This document shows positions 52,281-62,819 of a stretch of DNA of 64,000 bases, piece by piece. Each line of letters starts with the position of its first letter. Position 1 is the first letter of the stretch. Origin of the DNA: Peronospora farinosa (taxonomy: Eukaryota > Oomycota > Peronosporomycetes > Peronosporales > Peronosporaceae); NCBI GenBank assembly GCA_947646735.1, contig CANTFK010000842.1:434001-498000 (forward strand). Direction: 5' to 3'. A program made the translations under genes and the position numbers. Below the pieces are notes generated by a model. The model was not told the origin of the DNA and ran no database searches. It saw only the letters and a list, made by a program, of their open reading frames with translations.

Positions 52281-53540
52281 TTATTCGACTGATAGCGCAC
52301 TTTGCTGATCCTTCCAGATCGACGCACACTTATCGAGAAAACTTCGCATGGTCTCTCGCTCCATTCGTGCCTTCTCACGCTGCGCTGCGAAATCCATGAC
52401 AGTCCCGTCGTCCAGCTCTAGATTGCGAAACAGGGGAAGGTCATCAGCAGAAATGACCCCATTCTTCGCTGATTGACGGGCTTTCGCTGTTGTTGATTGC
52501 TTCTTCTCTTCTCCTTTCTGCCTCATAGAGCTTCGTGGTAGCTTTTGTTTCTCTTTAGCGTTTCCCTTTGCTTTTGCCTTTACCTTTACCACAGCTACTG
52601 CATGCTTCGATCTTTGATCATGTTCTCGTCGGGGTCCATTACTCTCGATCACCTTTTTTGTTGCAGCTATGCGTTTAAGAATGGTCGTATCACTACTGCT
52701 ACCCCCATCAGCTTTCCGTTTAAGCACATATCTCGCAGTATGGTCAGCAGGACGTGACGCGCTATGGCCTTTCGTCATCTTGTCAGACGTCTCCTTAGCA
52801 AGAGTTGGCGACAAAGCGACCCGCTTCCCATTTTCGTTTGGAATTGGCGCTGGTGGAAAAGCCGCCTTATCAATCGTACCGAGCATGTCTTCAAAAAGAT
52901 ACATATCTCCATCCCAGCTCTTCACTGTGCTATCCTTCGTGCGAGCTACGTAAAAAAGCAGAAAAAGCATCCGATTATCAGTCACCGTTCTACAGAACGC
53001 TAGTAGCTAGGCAACATACGAGCGTAGCGGCCGTGAGCCATAATCGACATGACATCCGTCCAACGATCGTGGTTGCTGCTCCATCCCACAAAGTGCACCT
53101 TGATCTTCTGAGACTTGAGATTACACTGGATTATTCTGGCTTCTCCCCACATCATCTTCTTGTCCAAAGCATCAATGTAGTAGCCCACACATAAGGCCGT
53201 ATCTCTCTTTTTTCGCTTTGGTTTTGAGTTTCTATCGCGCCGTCTCTTATTTAAAGTAGGTTTCTGTATAGGTGCTTCAGCTGCTACTTTGGCTTTTGCT
53301 TGCTTCTTCTCTGGCACTGCAACTGATCCAGATTTAGACGGCAAGGAAGCTACAGATGACACAGTAGACGGCGCCGTACTCAGCTTAGATTCAGTCTTGG
53401 AATCGGATCTGACCAGTACGGAAGATTTCAAAAAGGTGAGAATATAACAGTACAAAAGCTTGAAAAAGGCGTCAGAACAGCAGCGTTTACTTCGGAGTAT
53501 CAGGAGCCGAAGAAGAGACAGGAGGGAGGTTCACGGCCAT
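52281..53540 (-). CDS. Tudor-knot / chromo-barrel-like protein
   Basis: Three exons: 53540-53491, 53408-53020 and 52945-52281, giving 367 residues. Residues about 85-145 form a barrel-type domain (YYIDALDKKMMWGEARII, KIKVHFVGWSSNHDRW, SIMAHGRYA), as in chromatin readers that bind methyl-lysine. The rest is basic and low complexity (KKVIE, KVKAKAKGNAKEKQK), with a C-terminal helix (FAAQREKARMERETMRSFL). It is probably nuclear; the binding target is unknown. It lies 138 bp downstream of TRMO on the same strand and 102 bp upstream of the kinase gene. Confidence 0.65.
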
Positions 53541-53678
53541 GACGGACTTGGACTTCTGGATGGCTCGAAAATACTTGGCGTAATCAGTCTTTTATCGCGA
53601 CTCATCAAGGAGCATCTCGAGGCTGGCGTTAATGCAATATGGAAGGCTTATTCAAGTTGAAATCGCTTAACCTGGTAT

Positions 53679-55174
53679 TTATGATTCCACGATGGTAATC
53701 GATTCTTCGACTGCAAAAATCTGAATGTGCGCAGTGTCGATATCATTTTCGCTATCCATTGACAAAGACGGCTGAGGCAGCAATGCAAACCGGTACTTGA
53801 CGCGAATGTTGTCGACGATCTGGTAGTTGATGTAGTCAGGGGACGTCCACCGACGAGTCTGATACTTGCTGCGAACGTCCACTTGTAAGACCTCTTCGAT
53901 TGCAGCCACAAAGTGATCAGGAGCGTTACGATAATGTACGGATTTTCTGGAGAGCTTGTGGATCGCCGATTTCAACATGTCTGACTCCCACTCAATTCTG
54001 GTGATTACAAAGCAGGATTCGTTTCGTAAATGCTTCATACGAGAGACAATAGTACCAAACTCCTGTCCTGTACACGTACTCAATCGATGGCTGTAAAGTG
54101 GACACCCAAGTAGCTACACATGCGTCAGGAAGGCTATCATACGCTACATAATCGTCAGTACTTACATGAGAAAATTACGACAAAACGCAAGTCAGGTCTC
54201 ACCTGAAATATATGGCTTAATGTCCAACACTGGAGTGTTATCTAGTAGGTCGACACCAGAGAGATACACCGTCCGTTTACGAATATCAACGTGCTCAATT
54301 TTCGCCAGCGTGATACCGATTGGGTTGGGGCGGTGAGGTGACCGGGTACAAAAGATGCCTACTCGTTCTTTCAGCATTGGTGGAGAAATCTTGGCCTGTT
54401 GCAATGACACAACACATCAGACCGCATATACATATAGTACTACCAGAACCATAAGCACGCACCCGGAAAGTATGACGATGGCTGTCCGATCGAAGACCCT
54501 CGTGAGCTCGAGTATTCTTGCCGTTCGTATTTTGATGGAAGACGAAGACAATCCAGACATGACTAAAATCTTCCAGTCCGCATAAAGTGTCGGGCGATAT
54601 GCTTCGTTGAAAGATAATTTGTGCTCGTGTCGATGGCGCAAGCGAGCCTTGACGAGGTGTTCCTACGATGAAGAGATAAATGACAGACGACGTCAGCAAG
54701 TTTCGAAACACTCACCTGATGAACATTATGTCATACGCAGTACCTAAACACTCTTTGAAGCAAGAGCGGACAGTTCCTACGGGCTGAACGAAGCAGGCCT
54801 TTTTGGTGTCAAGCTTCTCCTCCATCACACGTCGCAATTCCTGGTACGTGTAGACACCAGTCAATCCTTTCAGTCAATGCAAATAGATATCACTACAATT
54901 GACAAACCTTCTCTGCAGCAATGCGGCCTCGCCGTTCTTCGGCTCGAGCTTTCTCGTTCTTGGCGAGATCGCGTTCCAGTTTCTACAATGATGAAAAAGA
55001 GCGACAAGTAATGATGACACTTTATTGCTCGCACTTGCATCATTTCTTTACCTGAATTATCTGGTTAAGATCTGAAATATCAGATAGAGGCTGTAGTTGT
55101 TGCCACAAGATCCATAACAGCGTGGTTACTTGCAGCGTTAACACCACAGCCTCCAACTTTATACCAAATGGCAT
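53679..55174 (-). CDS. TRMO: tRNA N6-adenosine methyltransferase TRMO with N-terminal anchor
   Basis: Seven-exon model: 55174-55052, 54982-54908, 54840-54744, 54662-54463, 54395-54203, 54143-54118 and 54062-53679, giving 365 residues. TRMO methylates t6A37 of certain tRNAs with S-adenosylmethionine. The TrmO fold is clear: VGTVRSCFKECLGTPRQGS, FSHVWIVFVFHQN, GIFCTRSPHRPNPIGITLAK and GVDLLDNTPVLDIKPY. Unusually, residues about 8-28 are hydrophobic (VVLTLQVTTLLWILWQQL), followed by a coiled coil (KLERDLAKNEKARAEERR), so it may be membrane-attached. Exon 6 (26 nt) and the junction into exon 7 are inferred only from frame. Confidence 0.85.
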
Positions 55175-56161
55175 CGTAATTGCTACTCAAACTACTTAGC
55201 AATTCATGGTGAGCATCCTGCAGCGCAAGTTGATTGGCTATTATTACAGTAATTGTTATAAAGATTAGGTCTTTTTTCGAAATAAAGATAATTGTTTGTA
55301 TTTTGTAAAACAACTCTCAAATTGTGTAGGCCTTATCGTATGTCGAGGCCACCAACAGGATAATGCCACATTAGGGACAATAAGACATAATGTTTTACAA
55401 AAGATGGCTGTTTTGTAATTTGTATCAAGCTGCTTCGAGGGTCACAGTGATGAAGTGGTCGCGAATCTACTAGGAACTACTGGCGGACAGGACTTTAGGT
55501 GCAGCAGGCACCATTATTATCAACAGACAACATGGGTACACAGCCACTCATTTGTATTTCTGCTTTAGCCTGAGATAAGCTTAAAAAAGTACTGTGAGTG
55601 TAGGGCCGCTAAAACCATTTAAAACTATTTAACGATAGACAGCAAGCGAAGAAGTACGTTGCAATCGTATCAAGTGCATGTGGTGTACACACGTCCGGCT
55701 TACACGACATTTCACTACCTCAAGCAATCATAGCTGCAATATTCATGCAGGGCACGTCAACTATCCGTCGCCAAGTCTTTGGCCAGAATACATATCGGAG
55801 CGATGTCACGCTATCAACATTGTTTTTTCAAGCACTCGACAAGTCAATGGTGTAAACATTAGCGAAACTACTGAGTGAGGTTTACACCCCTTTCGTTCAC
55901 TAAGAGTCTACACCATATGGCAGTTTCCTAAAGTATATATCAAAGTTTGTAAAGCTATACTCAAAGAGTGTGTAACCATGTACATAAGTCAAGGTTTACA
56001 ATCCGACAATTGAAAAATAGTCTTACACCACGCGAATGTTCTTTTGTAGCGATTCCTTTGTACGTAATGGACTGTCCATCAAAACAGTTGTTTTGTTTAT
56101 TTTGCCACCACAATGTTCAAACAAAATGACTCACAACCACAAAACTTAAATTTTGTTCCCA
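55175..56161. other. Intergenic between TRMO and the histidinol-phosphate aminotransferase gene
   Basis: 987 bp, AT-rich, no gene seen. A short plus-strand frame (55678-55878) has no features. From 55848 on there is a cluster of TGTAAA / TTTACA / TACACC motifs, including an inverted pair GGTGTAAAC and GTTTACACC separated by 22 bp. Confidence 0.5.
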
Positions 56162-57871
56162 ATGGACAAACAAAGCGCCATTGTACTGAGTGTGACTGCA
56201 GGTCTGAGCGTCGGTTACTTCCTGGGCAAGACGCAGTCGGATGCTGCAATCAGAGATAATACAGAGGGCAAGTCGTTATCCAAGGACTTGAATGAGGTAG
56301 AACGCCTCATTCGCCCCAACATTTTGGCGCTCACGCCGTACCGCTGCGCCCGCGACGATTACAATCAAGGTAATGGATAACGCGGCTATAAACAATTCGT
56401 ATCGTAGTGATGTATTGATATACTTTACTATCTTTTGCTTGTCGTGCAGGTATCTTGCTGGATGCCAACGAGAATAGTTTGGGTCCTCCTCTACAAGGCT
56501 ATGAACAGCTGATAGCCATGGAACTGGAGCGTTATCCTTGTCCATACCAGCCGGAGCTAAAGCAGGCTATTGTTGAATACAGGTCGGTCGATGCGTGCTT
56601 AGAGGCATTTGTGTGTGTCGCAGCGGTATTGCTCACTATGTGATGTACCTGCAGGAATCTCAACTCCACGGAGAAGATCAGTCAGGCAAACACATTCCTG
56701 GGTGTCGGAAGTGATGAAGCCATTGACTTGATCATCCGCGTGACTTGCACCCCTCGCGTGGACAACATCCTCATTACACCGCCAACTTATGGCATGTACA
56801 GCGTGTGCGCCAACATCCACGACGTGGCCATTGTCTCGGTGCCGCTTCAAATCGAGGCACCGGTAGAAAATCTTAGAGGATTGTTGCCTGACCTGCCGCT
56901 GCCATCCTTCCATATTGACCCGCAAGAGGTGCGCAACGGAAGACGATATCGACAAATAGCTGAGACGCTAACCTCTTGTATGTCTGCTGCAGATTCTAAA
57001 AGCCGCCACTGCGTCAACAAAGGTAATCTTTCTGTGCAGCCCCGGCAACCCTACGGCAAATGTGTTGCGCTTCGAGGATGTGGAAACGATTCTGGACTCA
57101 AAGGTTTGAAGTTGATCGGTTAGTTGGCTAGAAATGATGCTGTGAGCCTCACGGTTTGTTTGTGTTCGAACAGAAGTACAAGGGTTTTGTAGTGGTCGAC
57201 GAAGCGTACATTGACTTTGCTGACCCCTCTAGCTTGTGCACGCTGGTGAACAAGCACAAACGACTAATTGTGCTTCAGACGCTCTCGAAGGGCTTTGGGC
57301 TTGCTGGCATTCGTCTGGGCATTGCTTTCGGCGACCCGAAGCTTATTCAAGTGCTTAACAACGTGAAGGCTCCGTACAACATCAGCAAGCTGACGTCCGA
57401 TGTTGCACGCAAGGCTTTTGCGAGCCTGGAGGAGCTACACAAGAGCGTGAATCTCATTAAGAAGGTATGTGGGAGTCTCATGCTACGTTACTTTTGTGTA
57501 GTATCTAACTCTTTTGCTGCAATCACCACAACATAAAGGAAAAACACCGGGTGATTAAGGAGCTGCAGAAGCTGTCATTTGTGCGCCGCATATATGCCTC
57601 AGACTCCAACTTTGTGCTTTTCGAGGTAGGGTAAAATCGAATTTGCGTACATGTCTGGATAATAATCAAAACGGTGTTTTGATTCTGTGCTCTTGCAAAA
57701 TAGATTCCTCACGCGCTGAGCGTTTACCGAGAAATGGCTAGTCGTGGAGTAGTCATTCGCTATCGCGGCAACCAGCATTTGCTTAGTGGATGTGTTCGAG
57801 CTACGATCGGATCTCGCGACGAAAACGACCGAATGCTTGAGCTGCTTGTGGAAGTGTCGGGTGAACAGTGA
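56162..57871 (+). CDS. hisC: Histidinol-phosphate aminotransferase
   Basis: Seven exons: 56162-56369, 56450-56582, 56655-56928, 56993-57103, 57174-57464, 57539-57625 and 57704-57871, giving 423 residues. A PLP enzyme that converts imidazole acetol phosphate to histidinol phosphate. Motifs: LLDANENSLGPP (substrate loop), LCSPGNPTAN, VVVDEAYIDFA (PLP Asp/Tyr), QTLSKGFGLAGIRLG (PLP Lys) and VRATIGS (substrate Arg). The N-terminus adds a hydrophobic stretch (residues 5-24, SAIVLSVTAGLSVGYFLGK) before the enzyme, which may be a membrane anchor or organelle signal. The start is the only ATG upstream of the conserved region. Confidence 0.92.
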
Positions 57872-58119
57872 GGTAGAAGCAGAGTTACTGTTTACCTGTT
57901 CGAGTAGAAGACGAATCTAACGTACACGAAACCACCACATCTTTTGTCAATGATTGGTTGGTTCTGTTCGCGTGGCAGAGCTAGTGCTCGTCTCGATAGT
58001 ACCAACAAATTGACACATTCTTCAGCCGCAAAAAATGTAGTAAACGCACAACTGCGTCCGCCCGCACAGATTCGTATATATTTGTGTACTTGTTTGTGTC
58101 AAACATGACATTACGACCC

Positions 58120-59445
58120 TTATCCGCGAAGCAAACTCTCCCTCAACGGATCATTTGCATCAAAAGCACTGTCAGCGCCCATAACCTTGCCAAAAAAGAC
58201 ACCACGACCTCGAATGGGCCTCGAAGTTGCGGACAAACCACCTGGTGTTCGACGGCGAGGGAGCCGGCGATTAAAATACAGCACCGACAGCGCTGGAATA
58301 ATTTCCAGGAGAGCATAGAACACTACCACAACAAACCAAGTGCTGTGGTCGTGTAGCTGCCTTTTCTCTGTGGACAAGAAGATTTGTAGCGCGCAACGAG
58401 TCATGAAGCAGGACGTGCCGACCGGTGTCATAATCGCCAACTCTCTCAGCTTCCTTGACCGAATTTCCCGTTCGACTGGCACCGATCTGTTCCATCAGAT
58501 TTGATATCATTTAGTTCAAGCACCGCAACGTACTTTATTCGAAGAATCTGCTGTACCCACCGTAATTCAATGTAAGCCTTCCTTCCAAAGTAGATGAAAC
58601 CAGTGGCGATAATCAGAAAGATCTCCATGTTCAAAATAGCTTGTGATCTCGTAAAGAATGCATCTATGACGCAGACACAACTTAATTAAAAAATGGCACA
58701 TTCAACCAATCAATCGGATCAAGACATACGCTCGTTTCGCCACACCGACGCGTAGAATACCCAAAACAATACTTGAATTAGCAGCACAACCTGTTTGATA
58801 TAAAAGGATACGCTTTCGTCAGTATAACGACGTTCACACACGAAAACAATACCTGCTTCTTATGACCACCAGTATATGCTGTATGTAATCACTAGACGTA
58901 CCACAATAAAGTATCGAATGGCCGGCTTAACAATTCCTGTCAACGTCAGTAGCTTGTCAACTGCATTGTAGTAAACCTCTGCCCAAAATTGAACCAGCAA
59001 TGCATAAATTGCAAAGAAAGCCAAAATAGGTACTTGATCCAAGACGTAAAACAAGTCTCGCTCAGCTCTAGAGCATTTAGACTCCTTCACTTCTCCAGAC
59101 AAACCATCGCACCAATCGAAACCCACCAACGTCAGAAAAATCGACCGAACTACAGTCAACACAACCATAACGATCATACATTTAGCTACATCATCAGATT
59201 GTAATGATAAAGGCAAAGTACGAGCATATTACGAGCGTACCAAGTGTAGCAAAGAACATGAGTACGTGAATCATCTTTTGAACGGTCCAGGGACGATAAC
59301 GACAGCAATTACGCACGAACTGGACGCCTGCTATGCATCCCACGAGTGCATAGACGATACCATCAACAAGAAAAGCGGCTCGTACACCTCGTTCTTCGTC
59401 AGTCAAGCCACTGCCGTCAACAACTCGTGAGACCCATGCCGTCAT
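58120..59445 (-). CDS. THH1/TOM1/TOM3-family multi-pass membrane protein
   Basis: Five exons: 59445-59241, 59185-58902, 58790-58730, 58663-58561 and 58486-58120, giving 339 residues. There are about seven hydrophobic segments. The C-terminal block FMTRCALQIFLSTEKRQLHD, then WFVVVVFYALLEIIPALSVLY and FNRRLPRR is the THH1/TOM1/TOM3 signature (C-x-R-C, LLVEI-P). In plants these proteins sit in the tonoplast. The cytosolic tail is short and acidic/basic. The role in oomycetes is unknown. Divergent from MAU2, with 87 bp between ATGs. Confidence 0.78.
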
Positions 59446-59532
59446 AATTGAAAGAACAACTGTCACTATCTGTCAAAAATAGCGATCGCACATTAGTGAC
59501 CTACTTGCTTTTTGATTTTTTGACAGAAAATA

Positions 59533-62142
59533 ATGACCGAGGCAAGCGTCGAGCTACGCAGTGAGGACGTACGACAATTATGGAGCCTCGCTTGTCTGCT
59601 AGCAGAGAAGCAATTGATTAATCAGACAGCAATGTGTTTGGAGGTGAGCGAGTTATGCTCAAAGATAGCGAGAGAATGAGAGAAAAACAATTAATTTTAC
59701 CGTTATCATCATGCAGCCTTTGTGTGCAATTGATTGCAGCACACGTAGCGCCGCAGAGCAAGAGATTTTAGTACAGGCAAATGTACTTTTTGCTGAGCTT
59801 TGCAGTGTGGCATGTAACAATCGTAAAAAAGCAGACAATCAAGATTTATGGACATATCGTGTGATCAAGACGGAGAAATGTGTCCATTCGGTTGATGCTG
59901 CTATAGCACGAGGAGTTGTTTGTAGTGTACGTTGTAAATAGTGGAAGTGTGATTGCAGTAGAAGTCGCATTGCTGTGAACTGATTACAGTGCATTGTATT
60001 GTGCAGCAAGTGAATAAGCTGCGACTATTGAAGGCAAAATATCTTCTTCAGCAGCAGTTGAAGGTAGAACGGTCTGTAAAGTCCAGAAGAATACTGGAAA
60101 TTTTGTCGGAGGGACTAAAAATCTCTGTCGAAGGCGACGATGTTGCTGTTGTCACGTTTCAAAAGTACTTTGAGGTCAAATTGAAGGCGTGTCTGGTGAA
60201 GATGCACGCTGCAACGGCCATGGCAAAATATGCCAAGGACAGCAAAGGCATAAATCACTTTGCAGACAATTTGTTGTATATACGAACCACACTGCCAAAT
60301 TGTATCCACAAGCATTTTTTGGTAAGTTTGCTGTTCGGGGAAGGCTTGTTACTGGTGGTGCAGAAGTATTGCACTGCTGACTTGTGATTATTATGATAGT
60401 TGTGGTTGGTAGAGGCGACATGTCACACAGCGATCTCATCTTTTCATCCTGGAGGCATTGCAGAAATGAGTCAACTGGTCGATTTTGGCGAGGAATTTTT
60501 TGATCGAGTGTGTCAACAGGAACCTGTTTCTACAGACTTTCGCTTGCACCATCTGATTAGTATGGGGTTCTACTATTTACGGTAAGAGCATTCTTGTTGG
60601 AGCCAGAAACTTGAGCTATCGTTGCGAGTAAATTTGACAGTGACGTTATGATCCTGTTTCACAGGACAGGCAAGGTAATGAAAGTGACGCCGTTACTGGA
60701 ACAAGTCAAGATATTAACACATGGTGATAAAAGCAATGGTGACCAAATGCCAGCGGAAAATGTCAAGGAATCGTACCTGAGCACAATTCTGGACTCGATG
60801 CGGGTGAGCGTTGTGGCATACTCTAATCCCAAGGAAGCATGCGACCTTGCCATGACTACTATTCTCGCCGCCCAAGCAAACTTGCAGACGTACGCCCAGT
60901 TTCCAGCAGTGCGACTTATGCTCATAGGAACGCTGTTCGACATGTTACACGTCTACTGCCGATTGTTGAACTTACAGTGTCGATACGCTGACATGGGTGC
61001 TAGCATCGTACAGATGGTTGCATTATTCGTGACGTACCGGGCTGATCTTGAGCGTACCGTACTTTATCGTTTCTTCCTCGCGCGCTGCCACACGCTGATT
61101 GCTAAGGTACGAGGAGGATATCGGATGAGTACAACACCGCTTTTGAACATGCGATCATTACCACTAACCAACCAGTAAATGTGTTGTGTTTTAATCTCCA
61201 TTATGTAGTATGCCGCAACAATCGGGAAAGTGAAAGACGCATGCGCCCATTTGAACTTCGTGGTAGACAAAGTGCTTCCTGTCCCCACTGTTGACGAGAC
61301 ATCATATCCTGACGCATACTTAGCCGTATGGGTCGACGTGCTTGAAGTAGCAACATATTGTTGCGGAACGGGTACTGCAGAATCCTTGTCAACAAGCAGC
61401 AGTAATTTGATGCGTGTACAGATAAAGCATATCTACCCGAGCCGAAAATTGCTCGAATGGGTCGCTCGTATTTTCGTATTAGACGGCTTGCGACACCAAA
61501 TACATCAATGCTGCAATGTTGAGTTGCGAGCAAAGGTACGCAAAGGCACAGCTGAGTTTGTATTCCCTCACTATCTACGCTGACTGTGTTGTGCACTCTG
61601 TTCGTGACCATCAGTACAACCTTGCACTGGCCAAGTGGATGTGGGCAACGAAAAGCCTGTCAGATATTGCCAAAGAGGAAGGGAGGTCACCCTTTACTCA
61701 GCACACTGCACTGGAGGAACTTCGTCCGAAGATGTTTGCTCTCTTACATGAGGCTCTTCAGCGCATTAATACGAGTGTGTCATGTTGCGAGACCACGTCC
61801 GAGATCATGGCAATCTTTGGACCGCAGCTGGTGGCCATCGGCGACGTGGAGCAAGGAGAAAGTATACTGAAGAAGGCCATTCGTATTGCCCTTCACAGTA
61901 AGAATGTGCTGCTGCAGACGCGACTTCTTGCGAATGTGGTCGAGCTTTACAAAAGCAAGGGGCAGACAGCGGCACAAGCGGCTGCAGCAATCAAGTACGA
62001 GAAGAAGCTGGCAGTTTTACAGCGCCGTATTGCGACAGCTCAGAACGAAGGTGATACGACTGCAGCTTTATTGCGATGGACTGTTGGCAGTAGCAAGATC
62101 ACAAAGACGTCAAGAGCCTCATCACATGGAGAACCAAACTAA
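59533..62142 (+). CDS. MAU2: Cohesin loading factor MAU2 / SCC4-like TPR protein
   Basis: Seven exons: 59533-59643, 59717-59926, 60007-60321, 60400-60581, 60665-61106, 61209-61535 and 61615-62142, giving 704 residues. MAU2 pairs with NIPBL/SCC2 to load cohesin on chromosomes. The protein is all helical TPR-type repeats. The best match is the C-terminal part (QLVAIGDVEQGESILKKAIR, LLQTRLLANVVELYKSKG), which follows the order of the MAU2 C-terminus. Identification is by arrangement more than by motifs. At the last junction an alternative frame (61550-61614) is also open and helix-like, so exon 7 may start earlier. Confidence 0.6.
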
Positions 62143-62264
62143 TGTGATGTGACAAGGGGAAGCAAGATCGATTGCAAGATATTGCGCTGCAAACGACGAT
62201 CACAATGTGTCATTTCTATGCTAAGTCCAGTGAATCAAGGTGTTGTCACTTTTCAGCCGTCTCT

Positions 62265-62552
62265 TTACAGACGTGCTACTGCACCTGCCGTATGTTTGAC
62301 CGCTTGAGCCATTGGTACGCCTTGTGCTTTCATAGCGTTTGCACATGAAGATCCCGTCATTTCTGCCTACGACATTGCAAAATGCACATGAGTAACCATT
62401 CAAACGACTTAATCATCGACTACCCCATGTCATAGATGAAAGTATCAATGAAATCACACCATAAAACGCAGCTCGTTCTGAAACGAGACAATAAAGTTGC
62501 CCACCAATAGATCAGCCATGTATTGTAGTGCCTGTGCCATTCCCTCTTTCAT
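62265..62552 (-). CDS. Possible small spliced gene or last exons, 64 residues
   Basis: Exons 62552-62460 and 62366-62265 join in phase 0 across a GT-AG intron of 93 nt. The product is helical with repeated amphipathic pattern (MAQALQYMADLLVGNFIVSF, then GVPMAQAVKHTAGAVARL). Both pieces look protein-like and the splice keeps the frame, but there is no family match that I can name. The donor ATG|GTGTGA is weak, and upstream exons may be missing. The rest of 62143-62819 holds nothing else. Confidence 0.3.
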
Positions 62553-62819
62553 CGTCACGATTTACCAACTCAACACCGGTATTGTAGCAGGTAAACATGT
62601 TCATGTGGTACAGTGTACCACTTTGTCCCAACTATTGTCTCTGGCGCTAACTGCCAACTTGAAGAACCTTTTTTTCTCGAGTCCATTAACCATTTTCACT
62701 CCATGCGCCATCAGTACGACAGTTTTACTTTCATCTTAGTATTTGTATACCGCATGTAACAGCAGTACCGGTATGTCGGTATTTGTAACCCATCGTACTA
62801 TGTCTGACGTACTCACTTG

